A stretch of 64,000 nucleotides of DNA, taken from Mesorhabditis belari. Lineage: Eukaryota > Nematoda > Chromadorea > Rhabditida > Rhabditidae. The stretch covers positions 310,001 to 374,000 of the forward strand of contig CAUEEP010000759.1 of assembly GCA_958450365.1 (NCBI GenBank). Reading direction: 5' to 3'. The notes under the pieces are model-generated. The model saw only the letters and a list, made by a program, of their open reading frames with translations. It ran no database searches and was not told where the DNA came from. Shown piece after piece: positions 23,327 to 33,470 of this stretch. The position numbers and the translations under genes are program-made. How positions within the stretch are numbered: position 1 is the stretch's first letter; each line of letters begins with the position of its first letter.

Positions 23327-26300
23327 TTATAACTCATCTAGCATTATTTTACAAGTGTTATTCTCTATTTCCAAATAACCATAATCATTTCGAGATGTTT
23401 CCAATATTTTGTACAATTCCTCGCGAATCTCGATGAAATCCGGTCGTTTATCGGGCCTCCATTCCCAACAACGTTTCATCAAAGATTTTCTGGACTTGTT
23501 TATTTAATATATTGAATTTTTAAACACCTTTTAGATCAGTTTAATCCTTTTTATACTAAATTCTGTCTTTTTCTTTTCAAAACTCACAATATTACTGGAC
23601 AATCAGGCGCTTCTAAACGAGCTCCTTTCCTTAAATGAGCAAGCATTTCATCGGGAAGAACGGTGATGTAAGGAGTGAGTCCCCAAGAATAGACTTCGTA
23701 CAGGAAAACACCGTATGACCAACTAAAATTCGATTTAATACAAGAAAAATGAAGAGTTTAAAAGAATCGCTCAAAGAAATGGCTATAATCGCTTAAAATC
23801 GCTTTGATTCAATTATTGAAAACACCGCTCAGTAACTCACATATCGGATCTAATCGAGAATTGTGCAAATTCCAATGATTCTGGAGCCATCCATTTGATC
23901 GGCAATCGACCGCCACGCGTTGTGTACAATGTGATCTCATTGAAACGGCATAAACCAAAATCGCTTAACTAAATTGATTGATTGATAAACTGAAGTCGAG
24001 TAGATGAGATTTTTCTCAAAATTTCTTTGATCCTTTGAATTTTTAGTGTTAAAAGGAGCACGTGTGGCTGACTGGTTAAGTGTCTTTTATCTTAATCGGA
24101 AGGTCGAGGGTTCGAACCCCACATGCGACATGGTCACCCCCTTCGGATTTCCTTTCCCTTCGGGTTGAGAGGTTTTCTGGAGGGCAGTCTGGTGGTTGTG
24201 GCCCCAGTTCTTTAAAGTGACAAGCCACTCCTTCATCGTCATCTTCCCTTCACCACCAAAAAAGCTATTTAGTTCCCCATTGAGCTTAGGGTTAGGGAGC
24301 CGTCTGTCATGACGTGGGTTAAGTTAAGATATAGCCTAGTATTGTGTGTGTCGTTGTATTGTGATTCATATATTTCGTGTATGCGATAAATTCACCACTG
24401 GTAGCCCCAGTCGGTATTTTTAATAAACCAAAATCGCTTAACTAAATTGATTGATTGATAAACTGAAGTCGAGTAGATGAGATTTTTCTCAAAATTTCTT
24501 TGATCCTTTGAATTTTTAGTGTTAAAAGCTTAGCTTGGCAAGTAGAGTTCGACAAACAAAACCGAAACCAAAACAGATCAGACCAAAACCAAAACCAAAA
24601 CCAAAACAGACCAAAACCAAAACAAACCAAAACTCAATTTGCATCTAAATTAACATGTAAATTTAAAATTGTAAAATGCAAATTTGCCTTTCACTTTTTC
24701 TCACTCCCCAAAATCTCGCGACCGAAAAAAGACCCAAAACACGACCTCGAAATTTCGAAACAAAAAATAGCCTATGGGATTCGAAGAAGGGCAATACATA
24801 GGCAATACATAGATTTTTGGACGCTGATTTCAAATCTGCAAACAGATTTTCGCTAGCTCCTCCCAATCGCGAGATATTGGCGAGTTTTGGTTTGTTTTGG
24901 TTTTGGTCTGTTTTGGTTTTGGTGGTTTTGGTTTTGGTTTTGGTCTGTTTTGGTTTGTTTTGGTTTGTTTTGGTTTTGGTTTTGGTTTGTTTTGATTTGT
25001 TTTGGTGGTTTTGGTTTTGGTTTTGGTCTGTTTTGGTTTGTTTTGGTTTGTTTTGGTTTGTTTTGGTTTTGGTTTGTTTTGGTTTTGGTTAGTTTTGGTT
25101 TTGGTTTTGGTTTTGGTCTGTTTTGGTTTGTTTTGGTTTGTTTTGGTTTTGGTTTTGGTCTGTTTTGGTTTTAGTCTGTTTTGGTTTTGGTGGTTTTGGT
25201 TTTCGTTAAGTTTTGTTTTACGAAGTCTATTGGCAAGATTTTGTGAAGTTCAGAGTCGAATCGTTTGGAAATTTTGGAAATTTTGGAAATTTGTTCTTTT
25301 AAAGTTACCTTTACAACTTTATTCCTTGCAACTAAAACATTTCTCGCAGCAACATCTCGATGAATAATATTTTTAGAAGATAGATAAACCTAGATTTTGA
25401 GTACGTTAAAATTCTCTCAATCTCACCAAAGCATCAGCGATTTGCCATGAGATTGGAATGAAATCGGCAGAGTCGAGAAAGTCCTGACAAACAAAAGACA
25501 ATGATTAGAATGAAATTGAAGCGAATTTAATTGAAAAATGGAATTCACAATGAAATTGATAATGAAATTTGAATGCTTTTCAACTTTAAAACTTTGAGAA
25601 ATCAAAAAAGATTCTCGTTTTTAGCTGCTCTTATCCCGCTTACAGTTTCTCCACGTATTTGACTCCTCAACAGCTCGAGTAGATCACCTTTCTCGCAAAT
25701 TTCCGTCACAATGCATGGATGAAAAGGATCTTAAATGTATTGTAGTTAGAGTTTTAGGAATTTCTTTTTAATTTCTCAAAAATCTTTTACCACTCTGACA
25801 GCCGAGAAGCGAGGAAAGATGCGGATGATAGCCGAGAGCTTTCATGAAGTTGATCTCTTTCATGAATTCGGATCTGAAAAGATTTTGATGATAATTGATT
25901 CTCAATTTTGCATCAAATCTGATAATCAAAACCAAAATTGAACAAAAATTAAGTCGAAAACTTGCAAGGGAGGATAGATAAACCTTCTTACAAAGGAAAG
26001 GCAGAGTCAAGCTGGACTTTTGACTCGAGCCAACTCAAGTCCATCTTATAGAGTCGACCATGAGGATGTTGAATCCGTTTTTAGTTTTTGCAAAACGCTT
26101 CGTAAACGCATGGTATTTGGCATAGAACATTAGCATGAGTTTCGAGCTCCTTAAAGGCTCTTAAAGCCTTCTTAAAGCCTTCTTAAAGCTGTCACATGTG
26201 CCATCAACAACTGCTTTGATGGTCCAGTGGATAGTATGCTAGACCATCGAACCTATTACATTTTTCGGTTCGAGTTTGAGTTCAAGCTCGAGTCCCACTC

Positions 26301-29300
26301 TCGTCTCTCTCTTGCGAAAGTTCGGTAGTCTAGCAGACTATCCACTAGACTACCGAGCACTTGTTAAGGGAATGTGTGACAGCCCGAACTGTGACAGCTT
26401 CTTAAGAAGTCCAAAATCTAGATATCTATCTCGATATCTACCAAAATCAATCTCGCTCTTGCGAAGCGTTCTACAAAATTCAAAAACGGCCGACCCCATG
26501 GCCGACTCCATAAGATGAATTTGGTCTTAAGTCAAAAGGCAAACTTGAATTGGCTCGAACTTGACTTGGCCTTATTAGATAACGAACTTATCAGTGTAGG
26601 ATGCATGTGGATGAGGCTTCTTCACGGCCACTCGATTCTCCGAGCGCTTCAACGAGCAGGATAACTGAATGAGGTCGTTTTATGCATAATAACAAGATTT
26701 GATTTTTAGGAATCAATATCTCATCCCCATTTGCCGACTTGAACCAAAACCTTCTTGAACTAGGCAAACAATTCCCAGGCTGATACAGCTTTGAAACGTT
26801 TCTACAAGTCAAGTTTCACCTATGGTTCAGGCTTTCCAGAAAACAAACCAAAAGACAATACAGTAAAGTAAATGTGAATGTTTAGTGATGATTTAAAAGG
26901 CAGAATGTTATTACTTTATTACTTTACTGTATTGTTATTACTTTATTAGTAATGTTATTACTTTATTACTTTACTGTAGAATCTGCCTTTTAAATCATCA
27001 CTATAGCTCACTCAACTTTGCAGTTGAAAGTGCATTTTTTCGCAAATTTTCCACACCTGACTACTTCCAAACCTTACTACAGAGTGTCCCAACAACTATT
27101 ATTGCTTTTTATTTCTTTCTCGTTACCCCGATTGAGATAATTTTCTACCAATCGATAGAAGAAGACATGACGAGTCGAATGATCCAAAAACTATTTCAAT
27201 CTGGCAACTGTACGCTAAGATATTTGTGTTTAAAGTTTGATTGTCAAGGAAGGAAAAGGCGGGCTCAAATGTTCTCTCTAAGATACCGTATTCTCTCTAA
27301 TAGTAGTGCACCATAATCGTCGTCTAAATTACTCGAAATCTCGAGAACCGCTTATCAGAACCTATCGATGTGGGGTCGGAAAATGTAGCTGACGATGAGA
27401 TCTAGTGGGGGGTTAGAGTGTTGAGCTTCTGCGAAAGCTTGGAAACCGTAAAATAGTCATCAACTCGACTCAGCGGGATGCACTGTTATTAGTGAGAATA
27501 CGGTAATCGTTGTTTCCAATTTTCGGTACTTTTCGCTTATACCCCCACAAGGCTTATTGGCCAACTAAATTAGCATCAAACTATTGTTTTATGTCGTTCA
27601 ATTTTAGCTATGTTTATTGTAGGTTAGTCTAGAAATATTCCTTGAACGTCTTTTACCCTTAAACTACACATAATTATGTTAATTTGATTTGTTTTTATGG
27701 TATGCAAATGTTTGTGGGGGTATAGCCGGCAAGTACCCAATTTTCCCTTATTGTGAATTAAACCTTGTTCTCAATATTTAATCTCAAGTGGCGCTACCCG
27801 GCGGTTCCATGGTGTAGCGGTTAGCACTCAGGACTTTGAATCCTGCGACCCGAGTTCGATTCTCGTTGGAACCTAGCTCTTTTTGCTTTTTTTGAAAATT
27901 TTTGGTTGAAATGGCTGAAATGAGCTTTTTTTGGAGATAAAGGATTTCAAAAACGGACGTTCAATTTGAATGGTTTCAAAATCAAACGTAACATATACCG
28001 TATTTTCTCTAATAGTAGTGCACCAAAAGCTTTGCCTAAATTACTCGAAATCTCGAAAAGCGCTTATCAAAACCCATCGATGTGGGGTCGGAAAATGTAG
28101 CTGACGATGAGATCTTGACGATGATTAGAGGGTTGAGCTTCTGCGAAAGCTTGGAAACCGTAAAATCGTCATCAATTCGGCTCGGTGGGGGTGCACTACT
28201 ATTCGAGAAAATGCGGTAATTGTCAGAACGTTTAGGAAACACTTACCTTTGTCTAATAATGTTTTTCCTAGACCAAGTAACTCCGCGTCGCCTAAATTGC
28301 TCGAAATCTCGAGAACCTCTGAAATGCGCCTATTCTCTATTCTCTGCTGCAGTTTCTATTCTTTTGCCAAGATCAAAATACTCACTTGCAATGTTTCAGT
28401 GACTTTTAAAACAGGAAGTTGTCCATGTAAAATCCCAACATAAACAACGGCATAAGCGCCGGAGCCGAGCTTCTCATTGGTGATGTGCAGTGAATCATCG
28501 TCAATGTCCCATTCATCAAGAGGACTAAATTTTGTTTCAATTACTCTGCAATCTCCGTAAATAGATTTTAAACTCAAAATCTGAAAAAAACGAACTCTCC
28601 GTGTCTTTTCTTTCGATATCCACCGAATCCCGAGTAAAGATTCGAGAATCTTCTTGTTCCAGACTTTTCAAGAGTTTCCGGTTCAAGGTTTTTCACGAAG
28701 CTAAAAAGTTTTGATGGTTTTCAGAGTTTATGTCTAGAGTTGCAGAGTCATATTGTAAAAGATCCATCAGAATTACTCATTACTGCTATTCTTCGAGTTT
28801 TTTTTTGCATGTTTCTTGTATTAATATTGGATTTTTATTGTTTTGTCGATATTGGACATTCCAATTGATGGAATTTCTGCTCATAAGGCTCGTTTCGTCC
28901 AAGACTCGTGCCGATAGAACTTCCCGGGCTTCATCGCGTTTGATCAAGCTCCCCGAATCTCAATCCGATGGATTTTTCTGTTTGCTTAGTCCTTGACACA
29001 AAATCTTGTCAAAAGCCGAATCGACTCTTTGAAGAAAGCAGAAAGCTTGGGCAAATTTTGACATTACCTACTTGCGTGCTATAGTAGACGCGTTCCCGAA
29101 ACGTCTGGATTAGACCTGGGAATTTTCGGTGTCAACATCAATTCGAACGGAAAGCCATATCTTAACCAATTTCTTTCCAATCTTTTTTCCTTGATTTCAA
29201 TCAATAGAAAATGAAATTCTGCGTCAATTGATATCAAAATCAAAAAGATCGGAGTGGAATTGGTCAAGATATGGCAATTTCCGTTGCATGTCCATTGGGG

Positions 29301-32222
29301 CACAGACAAACAGACAAACAGACAGACAGACAGACAGACGGACGGACGGACGGACGGACAGACATACAGACGGACAGACGGACAGATAGACAGACATACA
29401 GACAAACAGACAGACAGACAGACGGACAGGCAGACAGACGGACAGACAAACAGACAGACAGACGAATAGACAGACAGACAGACAGACGTCTTAGTCCCCT
29501 TATATAGAGTAGATTATGACTGATCCTGTACAAAAAATCACCAAAATAGCCATTGAGGGCAAATGTGTCGAATACAGTAGACAATGCAAATGAGAAGACC
29601 CATAAAAACGACCACTCCCACCGCCAGCAGCCACCAGTAGAACATCTGGGGTGCTGTGTCTAAAACTTACTGTAACTTTGATAGATGATTTGCATTTTGA
29701 TGCTAATTGTTATCAAAAATATGCTTAGAGCAAAGAGTGCGAAAAATTACAAAGTAATGAGTGTAATGGATTGAACTTTCAGATCTAAATAGTATTGCTA
29801 TTTAGATTAAAACTTCAATTTTATTTAGCAACCTGACTTTTCGGGACACATTCCGAAGCGATCCGCATAGTCTTGCAAATTTTCGATGTAACCGATCCAC
29901 TGAATGTAGTCCTTGTTAGGGACGAGATGTTTTGCGAAAAATGGAAGACAGGTTTCAAGTTTGCCTTTCTGAATGATCTTGATAAATCTTGACTTGATAA
30001 ATCGGTTTCGAAACTGACTTCAATCCAAAAAAGGCGAAATGGGACACCGTTTGCTATAATGGAATTCGCGTGGCTTAGGAACACTGAAAAGTGGTTATAT
30101 ATTTGAAAAGTTTTATATAGATCAATTTTTCCAGGACAGATCTGCCCTGCAGGTCTCTGCTGGTTTTGGCTTGGTTTTGGCTTGATTTTGGCTTGGTTTT
30201 GGCTTGGTTTTGGCCCATAACAAGTACCTGAACCAGTCAGAAACAGAGCATTTTCCTCGTGATTTGATGATAGACTTGATTATCGAGATTATCGATATCG
30301 AAAGCATGCATTATCGATAAGCTTAGGCTCAATCAAAAGCTGACATTCTTGACTTTACAATGAAAAAATTTGCAGCGTGATAGCTGTTCTGGAAACCGAG
30401 ATTTGAGAGGTTAAACATGAGCTTGCCGTTTGTATCGATAAGCAAGTCTACTCGTGATTAATGCGCTTTAAAAAGGCTACCGTGGTTATGCGAATTTATT
30501 TATTCTACAAAACTAAAAGTTATTTAGTTGCTTTGAAAGTATAATTTGTACCAATTTGTACCGCATTAATTTAGACAAATCTTGATTAATTGAGCTTTAA
30601 TCGATTCAAAATCTGTTTATCTTTATACAAATTTGTTGAATTAATTATTTAATCACGAGAAACAAACACTAGTCAGAAGTCTGGTTTGATCTTGGCCTTG
30701 GTCTAGTTCCTGCCTGGCACCTGAGATCCACCTGGTTTTGGCCTGGACCTGATTCTGGCTCTGAGCCTGGCTCTGATCCTGGCTCTGATCCTGGCTCTAA
30801 CCCTGGCTCTGAGCCTGGCTCTAACCCTGACTCTGATTCTGGCTCTAACCCTGGCTCTGATCCTGGCTCTGATTCTGGCTCTGATCCTGGCTCTAACTCT
30901 GACTCTGAGCCTGGCTCTAATCTTGACTCTGATCCTGGCTCTAACCCTGGCTCTGATCCTGGCTCTGATCCTGGCTCTAACTCTGACTCTGAGCCTGGCT
31001 CTAACTCTGACTCTGAGCCTGTTCATGGCCTAGTTCTGCCCTGAGCCAATTTACTATCAAACAGCTATGCCAAGCCTGATTCCAATCTAGTCACCTTCAA
31101 TAAGCATTCCCATCATTTCAAATCCTTTCTGTGTACAATCGATATCAGTGAAGAAATAGATGGCTTTTGCCGTATTGTTGTCCAATTTTGTATTCGCCAG
31201 TTCAAACAGATTCCACAACGTATTATCCATAGCGGTGGCATTGTTCATGTATTCACTAAACAATCAATCAAAATCGAACTAATCAATAGGAAAACTTTGG
31301 CCCAAGATTGTATTGCTCTAAACGACTCGGGATGAGTGCCTGTGGGTCGTCCATTCGAATCGCTGTCGAAGCCCAGTCGTCCGGGTAAAGGAAAACGATT
31401 TTGCTGAAGTGAAAAGGGTTGATAAAGGTGAGCAATTTTTAAAACAAAACTGTCTACGACAGCTTTATTTGCAGTACCTCAAAGGAGTGTCGCCTTTCGC
31501 TACAAGATGTGCCTGATAATCTCCACAATTTTCCATCAGTTTCGACAAAAGTGTGCCCACCGACCAGTAGCTGGTCGATTGATTTCTGAACGGTTTTTGA
31601 AAAGAAAGAATTTTGCAAAATGGTTACTCCCAATTCGAGATCATTCCATAGAAACCCAAATTCCAAATCGTGCACTCAGCGTCTTCCATTTTTCCCTTTG
31701 ATGAGACTAAATTTTTCAAATCACCATCAAGAATGTGACACCCGGGATCTAGAGCTACGCAAGGCAAGGCCAGATCCACAGCAAAGTCAGGCAAGCAAAG
31801 CCAAAAACCAGATCAGGCAAGGCAAAATCAGAAACCAGACCAGAAGCCAACAAATCTTGGTTTTGGCCTGAGCTTCTTTCGGGAAAATTATTTTGGTATA
31901 ATTTTTTAATTATTTTTAACAACAAATTTTGGGTTTTAACTTTTGGATTTTGCCCTTAGCTTGGTTTTGCCCTGAGCTTGGTTTTGCCCTGACTCGAGAA
32001 AATTACTTTGGAGCTATCAATTTGGAGCTTTGGAAGAATTTGGAACTTTGGAACTATGAATTTGGAAATTTGGAACTATCAACTTGGAGCCTTGGAACTA
32101 TCAATTTGGAACTATGAATTTGGAGCTTTGAAACTATCAAACTCACCATCCAAACAATCCTCTTCATATACTGAAAAGCTTAGATTCACAAAAAGTAATA
32201 GTAAAATCAATTTCAATTTCAT
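23327..32222 (-). CDS. single-pass receptor tyrosine kinase, KIN-16-like kinase domain
   Basis: Plasma-membrane receptor that should phosphorylate tyrosines after ligand binding. Exons (minus strand): 32222-32147 (ATG; signal peptide MKLKLILLLLFVNLSFS), 31706-31628, 31585-31478, 31403-31296, 31255-31095, 30083-30019, 29968-29833, 29659-29542 (TM: WWLLAVGVVVFMGLLICIVY), a juxtamembrane exon not resolved near 28600-28720, 28580-28386 (GSGAYAVVY loop), 26664-26588 (VAVK lysine), 25873-25791 (EINFMKALGYHPH), 25729-25644, 25483-25427, 25389-25309 (HRDVAARN), 23968-23841 (DFG, then PIKWMAPES), 23722-23596 (WSYGVFLYEVYSWG), and about 23494-23327 (RCWEWRPDKRPDF). Codon phase agrees at the other junctions, except that the last acceptor is uncertain. 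All catalytic residues are present. The ectodomain (about 240 residues, AIYFFTDIDC, IVFLYPDDW, PNKDYIQWIGYIENLQ) was not recognised. It is tail-to-tail with the acyltransferase gene. Confidence 0.92.
23950..24528. repeat. 106-bp direct duplication flanking the SINE
   Basis: 23950-24055 and 24423-24528 are the same 106-bp sequence as far as can be read. Each copy contains the 3' splice site and first about 19 coding bases of the kinase DFG exon (minus strand), but only the 23950 copy continues into the exon. The insert 24056-24422 lies exactly between them. Confidence 0.92.
24056..24422 (+). mobile_element. tRNA-derived SINE
   Basis: The 5' part has pol III promoter boxes: A-box TGGCTGACTGG at about 24065 and B-box GGTTCGAACC at 24109-24118. 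A tRNA-unrelated body of about 300 bp follows (GGTCACCCCCTTCGG…), ending CCAGTCGGTATTTTTAA. The tRNA-like head does not form a paired acceptor stem, so it is not a functional tRNA. It lies within a kinase-gene intron in antisense orientation to that gene. Confidence 0.82.
24557..25205. repeat. TTTTGG satellite with inverted outlier
   Basis: 24893-25205 is (TTTTGGT)n with TTTTGGTTTG variants; 24557-24632 is the complementary CCAAAA-rich strand. Together they form a large potential stem-loop in the intron between the HRD and DFG exons of the kinase gene. Confidence 0.88.
26205..26360. repeat. inverted tRNA-like fragments
   Basis: TGGTCCAGTGGATAGT near 26218 and its near-complement CTATCCACTAGACTACC near 26338 flank B-box-like GGTTCGAG and GAGTTCAAGCTC. 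This looks like a rearranged tRNA-derived repeat, not a foldable tRNA. Confidence 0.4.
26883..27003. repeat. hairpin with 21-bp arms around TTATTAC repeats
   Basis: AGTGATGATTTAAAAGGCAG near 26884 is matched by CTGCCTTTTAAATCATCACT near 26983, with TTATTACTTTATTAC repeats between. Intronic in the kinase gene. Confidence 0.82.
27286..27503. mobile_element. MITE C, copy 1, TA-flanked
   Basis: 218 bp with termini CCGTATTCTCTCTAATAGTA and ...AGTGAGAATACGG, flanked by TA on both sides (27284-27285, 27504-27505). The interior contains GGGGTCGGAAAATGTAGCTG. Confidence 0.88.
27536..27740. mobile_element. short inverted-repeat element
   Basis: CTTATACCCCCACAAGGC near 27536 and TTGTGGGGGTATAGCCGG near 27711 are inverted arms enclosing about 165 bp of AT-rich DNA. 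Possible MITE; no clear target duplication. Confidence 0.5.
27803..27874 (+). tRNA. tRNA-Gln(TTG): tRNA-Gln (anticodon TTG)
   Basis: A full cloverleaf can be drawn. The 7-bp acceptor stem is GGTTCCA/TGGAACC with T as discriminator base. The A-box is TGGTGTAGCGGTTAGCA. The anticodon stem CAGGA/TCCTG encloses loop CTTTGAA with TTG at the anticodon, and the T arm carries the B-box AGTTCGATTCT. The CCA end is not encoded. It lies antisense in a kinase-gene intron between two direct copies of MITE C, about 300 bp downstream of one and 124 bp upstream of the other. A TTTTT-containing run (27891 on) can serve as pol III terminator. It decodes CAA. Confidence 0.93.
27998..28216. mobile_element. MITE C, copy 2, TA-flanked
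   Basis: 219 bp, same termini and orientation as copy 1 (CCGTATTTTCTCTAATAGTA … GAGAAAATGCGG), flanked by TA at 27996-27997 and 28217-28218. About 80-85% similar to copy 1 by eye. Confidence 0.88.
29300..29492. repeat. CAGA/CGGA microsatellite
   Basis: GACAGACAGACGGACGG-type tetranucleotide repeats of about 190 bp lie in the intron following the kinase TM exon. The many open frames on both strands here are repeat artefacts. Confidence 0.92.
30150..31025. repeat. two minisatellites in one kinase-gene intron
   Basis: 30155-30212 repeats TTGGCTTGGTT; about 30715-31025 repeats CTCTGATCCTGG / CTCTAACCCTGG 12-mers. Both lie between kinase exons 31255-31095 and 30083-30019. Confidence 0.88.
31735..32140. 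repeat. low-order tandem repeats in kinase intron 1
   Basis: GGCAAGGCCAGATC-like units (about 31760-31850) and TTTGGAACTATGAA-like units (about 32000-32140) fill the intron between the signal-peptide exon and the next exon. Confidence 0.75.
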
Positions 32223-32689
32223 TTACTTTGGTGGTGAGTTTCTAAAAAAAAAAATGGGGTTCAATTTCTTGACGCCTAATCCGATTTCTTATCAAAATTT
32301 ACACACACCCAAAGCATAACAAAGCATTTGGCAAAAAGGAAATCTTTAATAGAATGGAGAAGTTCCGATGACTGTGAAATCGTTTGAAAAGTCTCGTCGA
32401 ATATAAAAAGAAAACAGTCGGCAAACACATAAAAAATTGAGTTTAGCAACACGAGTTTAGCGCGAGATGTCTGATCCAAAAAACAGCAATTAGACTACGA
32501 TTATTTTATTATAAATAAGATTTACCTACTGTAAAGAATCATGGATACATCATCCATGATTCTTTACGGGATCTTTACGGGATCTTTACGGGAAAATGGG
32601 ATCATGCATTATGCCGATCTGAACGACACTGATCTCACAGGAGATTCGGGTGGAATGGTTTGGTTTAGAGATTCTTTCCTTGGCTTAGA

Positions 32690-32872
32690 GATCCTAGATT
32701 CTTAGAGATCCTAGATTCTTAGAGATCCTAGATTCTTAGAGATCCTAGATTCTTAGAGATCCTAGATTCTTAGAGATCCTAGATTCTTAGAGATCCTAGA
32801 TTCTTAGAGATCCTAGATTCTTAGAGATCCTAGATTCTTAGAGATCCTAGATTCTTAGAGATCCTAGAGCTC
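32690..32872. repeat. 17-bp tandem repeat GATCCTAGATTCTTAGA
   Basis: About eleven nearly perfect copies lie in the 1.2-kb space between the kinase start (32222) and the end of the Cys-rich gene (33471). The rest of that space (32223-32690 and 32873-33420) shows no supported feature. Confidence 0.92.
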
Positions 32873-33470
32873 AGGCTGCAGATCTACATGGTGCATTTGA
32901 AGCGGAAGCCAAACTTCTACATCTATGAATTCCCTGCTTTTTGCTCACGCTTCTCTCGGTAAGCGGCTGCTTTTGGACGGCGAATCTGAAAGAAGAGCAG
33001 CTGGCTAAGGTTAGGAAAATGTGTTTCTTTTTTTGAAACTTTTGCTTTTTTATAGGGTGACTCTTAATTATAGGTGCAGATAAAAAGCTTTATAGGTAGA
33101 CAAAATTAAACTTTATAGAGCAAAACTTTTGTTTTAAAATCTTTATTTGATATCAATGAACAAAAAAAATTAGCAAAATTAGCAATTAAATTTAAAGCGA
33201 TCACCATTTTTAAATCGAGCACGCTGTCAAGCGTTTAGGTGTTTAAGAAAGGCGTCAAGTGGCGATCAAGTAAGTATCATCGAGTTCTCAGGCTTTCAGA
33301 AGACTTTTCTTCAAACTTTTAAGATTTGATGCGGTTTTGAGAAGGCTTTTGCCTCAAGAACGAACCAGAAAGAATAACCTATCGGATCAAGCTGGGTTTG
33401 AACAAACATTGTGCGTATTCTCAGTAATGTTTATTGCAATAGAAATGAAAACAAAATAAGCTTTTGATCG

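Noticed and set aside
24056..24130. Functional tRNA gene
   Set aside because: A and B boxes are good but the acceptor stem and part of the T stem do not pair; the following 300-bp body fits a SINE.
24817..25367. Phe/Gly/Leu/Val-rich frames
   Set aside because: Translation of a TTTTGG microsatellite in a kinase intron.
26591..26812. Independent small gene on the minus strand
   Set aside because: Only 26664-26588 is coding, in a different frame, as the kinase exon carrying VAVK.
28242..28330. Minus-strand frame reading EISSNLGDAELLGLGKTLLD, considered as a kinase N-lobe exon
   Set aside because: Phase does not fit the flanking exons, whereas 28386 joins 26664 perfectly and gives the VAVK lysine in the expected place.
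29079..29584. SVCLSVCLSV- and QTDRQTDRQT-type frames
   Set aside because: Artefact of a CAGA tetranucleotide repeat.
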